DNA of 45,087 nt from Acetobacteraceae bacterium. GTDB taxonomy: Bacteria; Pseudomonadota; Alphaproteobacteria; Acetobacterales; Acetobacteraceae. The DNA lies in the NCBI GenBank assembly GCA_025360065.1, contig JANYCX010000005.1:1-45087 (forward strand), read 5' to 3'. Below are positions 7,425-16,082 of this stretch, piece by piece; the stretch's first letter is position 1; every line of letters starts with the position of its first letter. The notes beneath the pieces were generated by a model, which was not told the origin of the DNA, did not search any database, and saw only the letters and a program-made list of their open reading frames with translations. Made by a program: the position numbers and the translations under genes.

Positions 7425-8789
7425 ATGTCATCGCCTGACGGGTCGTTGCGGCCTAACAATGGGTCACTTTGGCCCGATCTGGGCGCGACTTTGCGTTTGG
7501 CGCTGCCACTGATTGCCAGCCAGATTGCAGGGTTCAGCACCAATATTGTCGAAGTCGTGCTCGCCGGCCATCTCGGGCCAGACGTGCTTGGCGCGGTTGC
7601 GGTCGGCAATAATGTCTGGATGATCCCGCTGATGGGGGTGGTCGGCACGATGATGGCGGTGCCGCCGTCGATTGCACAGTTGGATGGCGCGGGGCGGCGC
7701 GGCGAGGTCGCGGCGATGTTCCGTCAGGGCCTGTTTCTGGCGATAACCTTGGGATTGCTGGCCGGTGTGCTGGTGTTTGCGGTCAGCGCCTGGGTTGGGC
7801 CGGTGTTCGGTATTGATCCGGCATTACATGCTGATATTACGGCATTCTTGCGTGCGGTTGCGGTCGGTGGACCGGCCTTGGGGATATCGGTCGCCTGCAA
7901 TGGTTTGGCCAATGGCGCATCGCGGCCACGTGTCACCATGATCGCCAGTCTCGCCGCGGTGCTGTTGCTGATCCCGGTCGCCTGGGCGTTGATGTATGGC
8001 CGGCTCGGCCTGCCGGCGCTGGGCGCGTTCGGGGCAGGCATGTCCAATACGATTGTTCTTTGGGTTCAGGCGGTTGCGATGCTTACTTATGTCCGTTTCG
8101 CGCCTGGTTTCGCCGATCTGGGCTGGGATCGCGGACGGATTGCCCCGGATTTCAAGGTCATCGCCAGCCTGCTGCGGGTTGGCGTGCCGATGTCGGTGTC
8201 GGTGCTGCTCGAGGTTGGCATGTTCAGCACCGTTGGCGTGATGATCGGCGGCCTGGGCGCGATCGCGGTTGCCAGCCATCAGATCGTGCTTAATGTCGCC
8301 GCCGTCAGCTTCATGGTGCCGCTTGGCCTGTCGGTGGCGATTACCGTCAGGGTCGGCAACGCGGTCGGCCGCAAGGACAAAGCCGGGGTGCGGCGGGCCG
8401 GATTGGTGGGACTGGGTTTGGCGCTGGTCACGCAATTCTTTTCCTCGGGCCTGATGCTGCTGTTTCCGACCACCATCCTCGGGTTTTATTCGGATGATGC
8501 GGCGGTGATCCAGGGCGGGCTGGCGCTGCTGGTGATTGCGGCGATCTTCCAGATATCGGACGGCATTCAAGTCGCGGCATCGGGGGCGTTGCGCGGGCTG
8601 AAGGACACCATGGTGCCGATGCTGGTGACAGCGATTGCTTATTGGGGGGCGGGGATGCCGCTGGGATGGTATCTCGCGTTCAAACTGGGCTTGGGCGCGG
8701 CGGGCATGTGGATGGGCATGGTGGCGGGCCTGTCAGTGGCGGCCGTGCTGCTGGCGGGGCGCTTCCTGCATAAGTCGCGCCCGGCGTGA
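7425..8789 (+). CDS. MATE-family multidrug/toxin efflux transporter
   Basis: A 454-residue polytopic inner-membrane protein with about twelve hydrophobic segments in two similar halves. The N-terminal half has LPLIASQIAGFSTNIVEVVLAGHLG, and each half contains the VGNAVG- or NNVW-type small-residue helices of NorM/MATE exporters. MATE proteins expel cationic drugs or metabolites in exchange for Na+ or H+. ATG 7425 is preceded by GGGGAA. The start regions of this gene and the divergent racemase gene are close, so they may share control, which is an inference. Confidence 0.93.
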   Translation: MSSPDGSLRPNNGSLWPDLGATLRLALPLIASQIAGFSTNIVEVVLAGHLGPDVLGAVAVGNNVWMIPLMGVVGTMMAVPPSIAQLDGAGRRGEVAAMFRQGLFLAITLGLLAGVLVFAVSAWVGPVFGIDPALHADITAFLRAVAVGGPALGISVACNGLANGASRPRVTMIASLAAVLLLIPVAWALMYGRLGLPALGAFGAGMSNTIVLWVQAVAMLTYVRFAPGFADLGWDRGRIAPDFKVIASLLRVGVPMSVSVLLEVGMFSTVGVMIGGLGAIAVASHQIVLNVAAVSFMVPLGLSVAITVRVGNAVGRKDKAGVRRAGLVGLGLALVTQFFSSGLMLLFPTTILGFYSDDAAVIQGGLALLVIAAIFQISDGIQVAASGALRGLKDTMVPMLVTAIAYWGAGMPLGWYLAFKLGLGAAGMWMGMVAGLSVAAVLLAGRFLHKSRPA

Positions 8790-8885
8790 TACATGGGTCG
8801 CGGCGGCGGGCTTTTTGTCGGGCATGGCAGACCCAACCGAAACCCCTTGCGCGACATCGGTGCGGCTTGTAGGAGGAGCGCCGTT

Positions 8886-8960
<75 letters not shown>

Positions 8961-8988
8961 TTACCATCCGCACGGCAAGTCGGTCCGT

Positions 8989-11115
8989 TCAGTCCACCGG
9001 TTCGGGCCGCAATGCGGCCAGCGACGCCGCAAATTCCGCCTCAAGCAAATCGAGTGTGGCTTGCGTCGGGCCACGGGCTTGGCGCGACTCGCGTTCAATG
9101 CCGCGTGCGACGTCGGCCAGCCGCACTAGACCAAGGGTTGCTGCATTGCCGCAGAGTGCATGGGCACCCCGCGCCACCCCCGCGAGATTGACCGCCTCGG
9201 CATCGCGCCGCAGCTGGATGAGTGTGGCTGGGGTATCGCTGGCAAACGCTGTGATCACTGCCCCAACAATGTCATCACCGAGGGCTGACCGCAATTCATC
9301 AAGTGCTGCGGGAGAGCACATCGTGGTGGCGGCGGCGCCAAGCCCCATGGCGGCGGTTATTTCGGCCGCCAGCCGGTCGCTGTTGATCGGCTTGGTGGCA
9401 AACCCGTTCATGCCCGCCGCGCGACCTGCGTCGTCATCACTGCGAAACGCATTGGCCGACAATCCGACGATCGGGATTGCGCCAAGCGGCCCAGCTAGCG
9501 CGCGGATTGCCCGTGTTGCGGCAAGTCCGTCCATCTCGGGCATCATGATATCCATCAGCACCAGGTCGATGCCGCCGGCGCACACAGCCTCCACCGCCTC
9601 GCGGCCATTGACCACCGCTTGCACCCGGCATCCGAGTCGTTCGAGCATGTGGGTCGCGACCAGCCGGTTGACCTTGGTATCCTCGGCAACCAGCACCATC
9701 GGCGCCCGCGCAGCGATCACGCCAACGCCGTTGCCGTGCCCCAGTGCGGGCATCTGGTCCGGCGATTGGGTGGATGCACCAACCCGGATTGAAAACGTAA
9801 AGCAGCTTCCCAGGCCGGGCGCACTATCGACGGTGATCGTGCCGTCCATCGCCTCGACCAAACGACGGCAAATTGCCAGCCCAAGGCCGGTACCGCCGAA
9901 GCGGCGGGTGATCGAGCCATCAGATTGGGTGAATTCGGCGAATAACGTTGTTTGAGCGGCGGCGGCGATCCCGATCCCGCTATCGCGCACCGACCCGTCG
10001 AGCCACCAGCCCCCGTCATCGCGCGGGCGTGCCGCCAATCCGACTGCAATCGTTCCGAATTCAGGGGTGAATTTGATCGCATTGCCGATCAGGTTAAAAA
10101 GGATCTGGCGCAGCCGATGCGGGTCACCCTCCACAAAATCAGGCAGGTCGGACGACGGCCACGTGCTAAGCGTCAGTCCCTGGGCGGTGGCGCGGGACGC
10201 CAACACTTCGACCACCTCCCGCACCACGATGGCAGGGCAGTAGGTAACCGCTTCGAGTTCCACGCCGCGTTCGTCGATTTTGGAGTAGTCGAGAATCTCG
10301 GTCAGCATTTCCAGCAAATGGGTGCCGGCCTGATAAATGATGTCAGCGTATTCACGCTGGCTGTCGGGCATCGGCAATGTCCGCATCAGATCGGCGGCGC
10401 CGAGGATCCCATTGAGCGGGGTTCGGATTTCATGGCTCATTGCGGCCAGGAATTGCGCCCTTGCACGCACGGCGGCTTCGGCCGCGTCACGCGCTTCGGT
10501 CAGGATGTGCTGTTGCTGGGCAGCATCTGTCATGTCGGTGAAGCTTTGCACCCTGGTGCCGTCTTCGAGCGCCTCGGTGCGGGTTTCGATAATCTTTCCA
10601 TCTGCCATTTTCTGATGAAACAGCCGTACTGTCTCGCCGTCGCGGCCGGAATAGGTGCCCCGCCCGGTCGCCTCGCCACGCTGTTGCAGCAAGTCCCGCA
10701 AATCCCGTTCGGTGCGGCCTGGTTGAAAATCGGCTGGCAGATTGAGCAAAGCTGCGGAGCGCGCGTTGAACATCGCGATCCGCCCGTTCGGGTTGATCAC
10801 CATCACCCCCACCCCGACATGTTCGACGGCGATTTGCATGATCCGGTGCGCGCGCGCGGCGCGCGCGCGTTGCCCGGCGGCGCGCAATGTCAGGCCCACC
10901 ACGACGCCGCTCATCGTCAGGGCGGCCAGGATGATGCTGGATGCTTCGGCGTCGCGTGCGGCAAGCATGTCGGTTGCCGACATCGCAACCATCCTGGCCT
11001 GCCACGCCAAGTCTCCCTGTCCGGTGCCATGCAACAGCACGCCAGCCCAGATCAGCGCGATTGCTGCGACCGGCACTGCCCAGGCCGCGCGCGCAAGGCG
11101 CAGAAATTGCGTCAC
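8989..11115 (-). CDS. hybrid sensor histidine kinase (PAS-HisKA-HATPase-REC-Hpt)
   Basis: A 708-residue membrane kinase. Two transmembrane segments (about 11-30 and 59-79) frame a short periplasmic loop. A PAS-like domain follows (about 92-200), then HisKA with the phospho-acceptor His228 (SHEIRTP), HATPase_c with Asn345 (NLIGNAIKF), a DSGIGI loop and a GTGLGL lid. The receiver domain (about 473-590) has Glu478, Asp479, phospho-acceptor Asp522 and Lys575. A C-terminal Hpt domain has His652 (AHALCGNAATLG; the usual lysine after Leu is Cys). GTG 11115 starts 1 nt after the TGA of the REC-EAL gene, so coupling is expected. The signal and target are unknown; the neighbouring receiver-EAL protein is an obvious candidate. 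Confidence 0.93.
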   Translation of the reverse strand: MTQFLRLARAAWAVPVAAIALIWAGVLLHGTGQGDLAWQARMVAMSATDMLAARDAEASSIILAALTMSGVVVGLTLRAAGQRARAARAHRIMQIAVEHVGVGVMVINPNGRIAMFNARSAALLNLPADFQPGRTERDLRDLLQQRGEATGRGTYSGRDGETVRLFHQKMADGKIIETRTEALEDGTRVQSFTDMTDAAQQQHILTEARDAAEAAVRARAQFLAAMSHEIRTPLNGILGAADLMRTLPMPDSQREYADIIYQAGTHLLEMLTEILDYSKIDERGVELEAVTYCPAIVVREVVEVLASRATAQGLTLSTWPSSDLPDFVEGDPHRLRQILFNLIGNAIKFTPEFGTIAVGLAARPRDDGGWWLDGSVRDSGIGIAAAAQTTLFAEFTQSDGSITRRFGGTGLGLAICRRLVEAMDGTITVDSAPGLGSCFTFSIRVGASTQSPDQMPALGHGNGVGVIAARAPMVLVAEDTKVNRLVATHMLERLGCRVQAVVNGREAVEAVCAGGIDLVLMDIMMPEMDGLAATRAIRALAGPLGAIPIVGLSANAFRSDDDAGRAAGMNGFATKPINSDRLAAEITAAMGLGAAATTMCSPAALDELRSALGDDIVGAVITAFASDTPATLIQLRRDAEAVNLAGVARGAHALCGNAATLGLVRLADVARGIERESRQARGPTQATLDLLEAEFAASLAALRPEPVD

Positions 11116-11116
11116 C

Positions 11117-12313
11117 TCAGGCCGAGGCTTTGTGGGACAGCATCGCGGTTGCGGCGTCTGCGCCCAGCGGCTGGGCAAACAGATAGCCCTGGCCGATTGT
11201 CACCCCAAGTGCATGCAGACGCTCCGCGATTGGCTCGCTCTCGATGCCTTCAGCCACAAGCTTCAACTCCATTGAATTGGCAAGCGAGATTACGGCTCCA
11301 ACGATCTTGGGCAGTTCGGGATCGCGCAGCAATCCCATCACGAAGCGCTGGTCGATCTTCAGCTCGCTGAAGGGCAGGCGTAGTAGCGACAGCAAGGATG
11401 AATGCCCGGTGCCAAAATCATCAATGGCAATCCCAACGCCGCGGATGCGCAGCCGGGTCAGGATATCGGCGGCGGCAATGTAATCGGCCATCAAGGCGCC
11501 CTCGGTCACTTCGAGGATCAGGCGCGCAGGCGCAATGCCATGGCCGGCCAGCACGTCGCTGATCCGTTCAGGCAGCATGAGGTCGCCCAGGCTGGAAGGC
11601 GACAGATTGACCGCCATTTCCAGCGCGGGATCGATATCATGCCAGGCGCGCAGCTGGTGCAGCGCGCGGTCAAGCACATTCACCGTGATGCGGTCGATCA
11701 GGCCGTATCGTTCGGCAAGCGGGATGAACGCGTCGGGGCCGATGGTGCCGAATGTTGGGCTGTGCCAGCGCGCCAGGGCTTCGAAGCCGACCACGCGACG
11801 GTCGGAGAGCCGAATTTTGGGCTGATAGAGGCAGTGAATTTCACCAGCATCCAATGCGGCGTCGAGCATTCCGGGCGTCAATGTGGCCCGGCGCGCCCGG
11901 CTGGTGCGCGGCTTTTCGCGCGGGACTTCGGCGATGCATGCCATCAACTGATCGAGTGCCAATGGCTTGCCGAGCGTGCCCGCAACCCGCAAACCCAACG
12001 CCACGGCCAGGCGTGCGGCGGCTTCCCGCACCCGTTCGTCGAAGCCGGAAATCAGGATCAACACCGGATCGCGTTCCAGCCGGGCAATTTCGCGCAGCAC
12101 CTCGATCCCGTCATGTTCGCGCAAGGACAGATCGAGCACGACGACATCCGCACTTTGGCCCTGCAACCAGCGCGCGGCCTCGATCAATGAGCCTGCGCCG
12201 GATGCTGCATAGCCAAGCTTTTCGGCCGCACGCGACACGATCAGACGTTGGACGGCTTCGTCTTCGACGACCAGCAGCCGCGGTGGTTCGAACGCTTCGG
12301 TGGACAAAATCAT
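11117..12313 (-). CDS. response regulator with EAL c-di-GMP phosphodiesterase domain
   Basis: A 398-residue cytoplasmic protein. The receiver domain (about 12-128) has Glu18/Asp19, phospho-acceptor Asp61 and Lys116. The EAL domain (about 148-392) keeps the residues needed for c-di-GMP hydrolysis: EAL at 178-180, Asn236, Glu268, Asp298-Asp299 in DDFGTG, Lys319, Glu355 and Gln375. It should therefore be an active phosphodiesterase that lowers c-di-GMP when activated. The hybrid kinase follows immediately, and phosphotransfer from its Hpt to Asp61 is a reasonable inference. Confidence 0.93.
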   Translation of the reverse strand: MILSTEAFEPPRLLVVEDEAVQRLIVSRAAEKLGYAASGAGSLIEAARWLQGQSADVVVLDLSLREHDGIEVLREIARLERDPVLILISGFDERVREAAARLAVALGLRVAGTLGKPLALDQLMACIAEVPREKPRTSRARRATLTPGMLDAALDAGEIHCLYQPKIRLSDRRVVGFEALARWHSPTFGTIGPDAFIPLAERYGLIDRITVNVLDRALHQLRAWHDIDPALEMAVNLSPSSLGDLMLPERISDVLAGHGIAPARLILEVTEGALMADYIAAADILTRLRIRGVGIAIDDFGTGHSSLLSLLRLPFSELKIDQRFVMGLLRDPELPKIVGAVISLANSMELKLVAEGIESEPIAERLHALGVTIGQGYLFAQPLGADAATAMLSHKASA

Positions 12314-12417
12314 TCAATCCTCGCTGAAACTCTGGTCGCCGGTTGGGCGGGCGATCAGAATGCAAGGTCAATTGAAAGATTCTCTTAAAGCCAGCCTCGG
12401 CCAGAGACGCAGCTATT

Positions 12418-12744
12418 TCAGCCGATTTCGAGTTGCACAGCGATGTCTTCGGCTTTGGCCGCGAGCTTGGCGAGGCGCTTGGCGGCGGCGGCATCCGTCT
12501 TGGCAGGCTTGCTGGCCTGGGTGCGCAGATTTTCCGCTTCCAGTCGCAAATCGTGCAATTCGTCGGCCATCAGCAGGGCCGCAAGTGCCAGCAGGCGGCC
12601 TTCGCCAGAATGTCCCCCCAGCGCTTTGATGCTGTCGACTCGGCTTTGCACATCAGTCGCCATGTTGGTGAGATGGGTTTCCTGGCCATCCTCGCAGCCC
12701 AGCGTGTAGCTGTAGCCGTTGATTTTGACGGTCACTTGCGCCAC
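12418..12744 (-). CDS. zapA: cell division protein ZapA
   Basis: A 108-residue protein with the ZapA fold: an N-terminal beta-sheet domain (AQVTVKINGYSYTLGCEDGQETHL) followed by helices ending in a coiled coil (about 60-108). ZapA binds and bundles FtsZ at the division ring. GTG 12744 is the start, preceded by AAGGAT, and it lies 10 nt after the stop of the small companion gene. In many proteobacteria the 6S RNA gene lies after zapA, but the 104 nt downstream show no recognisable 6S fold. Confidence 0.9.
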   Translation of the reverse strand: MAQVTVKINGYSYTLGCEDGQETHLTNMATDVQSRVDSIKALGGHSGEGRLLALAALLMADELHDLRLEAENLRTQASKPAKTDAAAAKRLAKLAAKAEDIAVQLEIG

Positions 12745-12754
12745 GTGCGGATCC

Positions 12755-12949
12755 TTAATTCTGTGTGCCGGTGGCGAGTTCGTCGGCCAGCCGGTCAATC
12801 ATGCGGTCAAGCTGGGCGGCAATCGAAGCGCTGCGCCCGTCCACTGCCGCCGGGCGAGACCCAGCCGCGGCAATCCGATCAAGTGCCGCTTCGAGGCGCT
12901 GAGTGGCAGCTTCGGTATCAGCGTCAGTCACATCAGGTGGGACTGCCAA
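12755..12949 (-). CDS. small coiled-coil protein upstream of zapA
   Basis: A 64-residue, highly helical, acidic protein (DADTEAATQRLEAALDRI and SIAAQLDRMIDRLADEL segments). Small proteins of this type (DUF4164-like) commonly precede zapA in alphaproteobacteria, as I remember it. No ATG is available. TTG 12949 has a strong GGAGG 5 nt upstream, and zapA begins 10 nt after the stop. A role with ZapA in division is plausible from position only. Confidence 0.68.
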   Translation of the reverse strand: MAVPPDVTDADTEAATQRLEAALDRIAAAGSRPAAVDGRSASIAAQLDRMIDRLADELATGTQN

Positions 12950-13038
12950 GCGTGCCTCCGGCCAGAATGGGTGCAGAACAGGATGCGGTGCATCTGCCCA
13001 AACTTGAGTTACACCGCCCAAGCGCTTAGGCGTCAAGC

Positions 13039-13449
13039 ATGTTTTCGCATCCTGCGGTGATTGTGCACGGAATTGACCACGTCCGTCTCGCTTTGCGTCC
13101 CGGCCGCAAGGTGGTTTTGGTGTCCGGCCATGGTGCCGCGCTTTACGCCGGCACTGGCTGGTGGCGCGCGCTGATGGCGATCGGCCGTGCGGAGTTTCCA
13201 ACAACCCCGATGACCGACCTGCTTGATTGCGCCGCCGCACCCGGCCGGGCGCTGGAAGCGTTGCGGGCCGGGCAGGCCGCGATCCGCCTCGATGCGTCAG
13301 TGCCAGCGTGGCCCGCGGTTGCAGCGATCGCCAACAGCCTCGGCGCACAGCTTTTCCCAGACCGACCGCCCGCCATCGATCTTGGCCAAGGCGATGCCTG
13401 GCGGCTCGATGCCTGGCTCGCAGGTGACACAGATGCCAAGCTACGCTAG
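13039..13449 (+). CDS. conserved-looking protein of unknown function upstream of aldolase
   Basis: A 136-residue protein without signal peptide or membrane segment. It has an alternating alpha/beta pattern (HVRLALRPGRKVVLVSGHGAA, LLDCAAAPGRALEALRAG, AAIRLDASVPAWPAVAAIA). I recognise no family. It is divergent from the zapA unit (89-nt gap) and 40 nt upstream of the aldolase gene, so it probably shares that transcript. Codon use matches its neighbours, which supports a real gene. Confidence 0.65.
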   Translation: MFSHPAVIVHGIDHVRLALRPGRKVVLVSGHGAALYAGTGWWRALMAIGRAEFPTTPMTDLLDCAAAPGRALEALRAGQAAIRLDASVPAWPAVAAIANSLGAQLFPDRPPAIDLGQGDAWRLDAWLAGDTDAKLR

Positions 13450-13489
13450 ATCGGAAGGATCATTACAGCCCCAAGCGGAGGTAGCCCCC

Positions 13490-14404
13490 ATGCGTATCAC
13501 TCAGCGCGTTAAAAAAATTCTCGATTGGTATGAAAGCGACAACCCCGGCAGCAAAGCGAGCCTCGCCCGCATCCTCATGGAGGGCAAGCTCGGCGGCACT
13601 GGCAAGCTGGTGATCCTGCCGGTCGATCAGGGCTTCGAGCACGGCCCGGCACGCAGCTTCGCGCCGAACCCGGCGGCCTATGACCCGCATTATCATTTCC
13701 AGCTGGCGATTGACGCCGGGTTGTCGGCCTATGCCGCGCCGTTGGGAATGCTCGAAGCCGGTGCCGATACGTTTGCCGGCTCCATTCCGCTGATTCTGAA
13801 GATGAATTCATCCAACTCGTTGGCGACTTCGAAGGATCAGGCCGTGACGGCGTCCGTCAGCGATGCACTGCGTCTCGGCTGTTCGGCGATCGGCTTCACG
13901 ATTTATCCGGGCAGTGAATACGCGTTCGACCAGATGGAAGAACTGCGCGACCTCGCCGATGAAGCCAAGGCGTCCGGCCTCGCGGTCGTCACCTGGTCCT
14001 ATCCGCGCGGACCGAACCTCGACAAGAAGGCCGAAACTGCGGTCGATATCTGCGCCTACGCCGCGCATATGGCAGCCCTGATGGGGGCGCATATCATCAA
14101 AGTGAAGCCGCCAACCGCCGAAATCGGCCTCGAAGCAGCGCGCAAATCCTATGATGGTGTCGATATCTCAACGATGGCCAAGCGGGTCGAACACGTCATG
14201 CAGGCGAGCTTCGCCGGCAAACGCATCGTGGTGTTCTCGGGCGGTGAGGCGAAAGACCTTGAAGGCCTGTTCGCCGAAGTACGCGGTCTGCGTGACGGCG
14301 GCGCCAACGGCTCGATCATCGGCCGCAACACCTTCCAGCGCCCGAAAGCCGATGCGCTGGCGATGTTGGCCAAGATCATCGAGATCTACCAGGGCAAGGC
14401 GTAG
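13490..14404 (+). CDS. class I fructose-bisphosphate aldolase (DhnA/FbaB type)
   Basis: A 304-residue cytoplasmic enzyme that cleaves fructose 1,6-bisphosphate to dihydroxyacetone phosphate and glyceraldehyde 3-phosphate through a Schiff base. It belongs to the bacterial/archaeal DhnA-like family: [13 protein letters not shown] (41-53), [20 protein letters not shown], and HIIKVKPP with the probable Schiff-base lysine (Lys204 or Lys206), plus [10 protein letters not shown] near the phosphate site. The ATG has GGAGG 8 nt upstream. thiE follows 4 nt after the stop, so they form one unit. In related genomes tkt, gap and pgk often precede this gene; they are absent here. Confidence 0.95.
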   Translation: MRITQRVKKILDWYESDNPGSKASLARILMEGKLGGTGKLVILPVDQGFEHGPARSFAPNPAAYDPHYHFQLAIDAGLSAYAAPLGMLEAGADTFAGSIPLILKMNSSNSLATSKDQAVTASVSDALRLGCSAIGFTIYPGSEYAFDQMEELRDLADEAKASGLAVVTWSYPRGPNLDKKAETAVDICAYAAHMAALMGAHIIKVKPPTAEIGLEAARKSYDGVDISTMAKRVEHVMQASFAGKRIVVFSGGEAKDLEGLFAEVRGLRDGGANGSIIGRNTFQRPKADALAMLAKIIEIYQGKA

Positions 14405-14408
14405 CACC

Positions 14409-15038
14409 ATGGCGGGGGACGGTTGCCGGCTCTATTTGATCACCCCGCCCTATATCGACTTTGCAGCGTTTCCCGCCGCGATGGCGCAGGCATTGGATGC
14501 CGGCGATGTCGCGGCGGTGCAACTGCGGTTGAAAGATGTCGATGATGAAACCGTGCGGCGGGCAATCGACGTGCTGCGGCCAATCGTGCAGTCGCGCGAT
14601 GTCGCATTCCTGATCAATGACCGTCCCGATCTGGCGGTCGAACATGGCTGCGACGGCGCCCATATTGGCCAAAGCGACTTGCCGGCCGCTGAGGCCCGCA
14701 AGCTGCTCGGCAAGCTCACCATGGGCGTCACCTGTCACGCCAGCCGCGACCTGGCAATGCAGGCGGGGGAGGATGGTGCCGATTATGTCGCGTTCGGGGC
14801 GTTCTTCCCGACCGACACCAAGGACGGCACCGCCGAGGCCGAGCCCGAGATTTTGCAGTGGTGGTCGGAGTTAATGGAACTGCCGGTTGTGGCGATCGGC
14901 GGCATCAATGCTGCCAATTGCGCGCCATTGGTGAAGGCTGGCGCGAATTTCCTCGCGGTGATTGGGGCGGTCTGGAACCATCCCGATGGCCCGGCAGCGG
15001 GGGTCAAGGCAATGAATGCGGCAATAGCAGTGGCTTAG
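14409..15038 (+). CDS. thiE: thiamine-phosphate synthase
   Basis: A 209-residue TIM-barrel enzyme joining HMP pyrophosphate with thiazole phosphate. Family marks are VQLRLKD (the Q-R-K substrate set), [22 protein letters not shown] (pyrophosphate/Mg site), [21 protein letters not shown] and VVAIGGI. The ATG is 4 nt after the aldolase stop, and no TPP riboswitch lies between. Its TAG overlaps the TAA of the convergent SGNH gene by two bases. The other thiamine genes are not in the window. Confidence 0.93.
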   Translation: MAGDGCRLYLITPPYIDFAAFPAAMAQALDAGDVAAVQLRLKDVDDETVRRAIDVLRPIVQSRDVAFLINDRPDLAVEHGCDGAHIGQSDLPAAEARKLLGKLTMGVTCHASRDLAMQAGEDGADYVAFGAFFPTDTKDGTAEAEPEILQWWSELMELPVVAIGGINAANCAPLVKAGANFLAVIGAVWNHPDGPAAGVKAMNAAIAVA

Positions 15039-16075
15039 GGCTTGTTTGGCATGAGTGAAGTGATTTGCCCGGCCAGCCACGGGGCGAGCGCCATTGCTCC
15101 GGCATGGTTCAGGTGATTGATATCTGTCCATAGTTTCGCCTCGACGATGGCTGGTCCCGGTGACCAGATCGGACCGTATTGCTGGTAAAATGCGGAAAAC
15201 GCTGGCGCTGCCGCAACGTGCTGCGGCATCATGAGAAACCGAATTTCGACGCCCTGCTTGCGGGCCAGTTCAGCGATTGCCTGAAAATAGGATAGGTTGG
15301 CACGCCGTTCCAGTTGATGGAACGCTGGCGGCAGGGACAGCTTGCGGGCAATCGCGCGGGCGGATTGCAGGCGCTGTTGTTCGAGCTCGGCTTCGCTATG
15401 GCTTTGCAATCGCGGCAGCTCAGGCCTTATCGGATGGTCATACGATCCGATTGCGGCATAGGTATCGTCCCATTGTGCGCCGCGATATTTCGTGGCGGTG
15501 AACTCCAGCGTCGTGCCGTAGGCGCCAGGCAGGAGAGTCCGCAGAAAAAGCTGCGCCTGACGCAGTGGTAGACGCCCGAGGTTGGCGAAATAAGACACAT
15601 TGATGAACAGCGGTGCGAACAGAATATCGGATGCCTCGGCGAGCGGTCCGAAGGCCGGATGCAGGTCACGCGGCTCGTCTTCGTTGACCTCGAGGACCAG
15701 CAGCCTGACGGTCCGGTTCAGGAGCGCCTCGCGGACCAGCAAATAATGCAGATCGCGGCCGAGATGCTGCATGGCAAAATTGGTGACGTGCAGCGTTTGC
15801 CCGGTGGTCTGGCGATAGGCACTTTCGACCGCGCCGCTATTGACGCCGAACACGCTGCGCGAGGTGCCGATGAACATGACATCGATCGGGGTTTGATCGT
15901 GGTGGATGCGCTCATAAATCCAGCCCGCCTTGACGACGGCGGGCTCGGTCATGTTGTTGAAACGCACCAGACGGCTATGCGGCAGCAGGCAGATGGCGGT
16001 TATCATCACCAAGGCCGCCGCGGCCATAAGTCCAAGATAAGCAAGGGGTGACAGGGGCGCGCGCCGGTCGTCCAT
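15035..16075 (-). CDS. SGNH/AlgJ-DltD-like membrane-anchored acyltransferase partner
   Basis: A 346-residue protein with one N-terminal membrane anchor (about 13-31) and a periplasmic SGNH-like domain. The nucleophile motif FIGTSRS (Ser72) occurs early and the DxxH motif DINHLNHAG (Asp318, His321) lies near the end, as in AlgJ/AlgX/DltD-type partners of MBOAT proteins. It starts 7 nt after the MBOAT stop with a GAGG site. The pair would transfer acyl groups from the cytoplasm to a secreted or surface glycan. The specific polymer is unknown, as no glycan synthase is nearby. Confidence 0.82.
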   Translation of the reverse strand: MDDRRAPLSPLAYLGLMAAAALVMITAICLLPHSRLVRFNNMTEPAVVKAGWIYERIHHDQTPIDVMFIGTSRSVFGVNSGAVESAYRQTTGQTLHVTNFAMQHLGRDLHYLLVREALLNRTVRLLVLEVNEDEPRDLHPAFGPLAEASDILFAPLFINVSYFANLGRLPLRQAQLFLRTLLPGAYGTTLEFTATKYRGAQWDDTYAAIGSYDHPIRPELPRLQSHSEAELEQQRLQSARAIARKLSLPPAFHQLERRANLSYFQAIAELARKQGVEIRFLMMPQHVAAAPAFSAFYQQYGPIWSPGPAIVEAKLWTDINHLNHAGAMALAPWLAGQITSLMPNKP

Positions 16076-16082
16076 CGGGACC

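Noticed and set aside
9952-11370. A 472-codon plus-strand open frame
   Set aside because: It is antisense to the hybrid histidine kinase, whose domains are unmistakable; the composition is His/Arg/Gln-rich as in shadows.
12314-12417. 6S RNA gene after zapA
   Set aside because: The gap is too short and does not show the long hairpin with central bubble.
14395-14410. TPP riboswitch before thiE
   Set aside because: thiE begins 4 nt after the aldolase gene, so there is no room for one.
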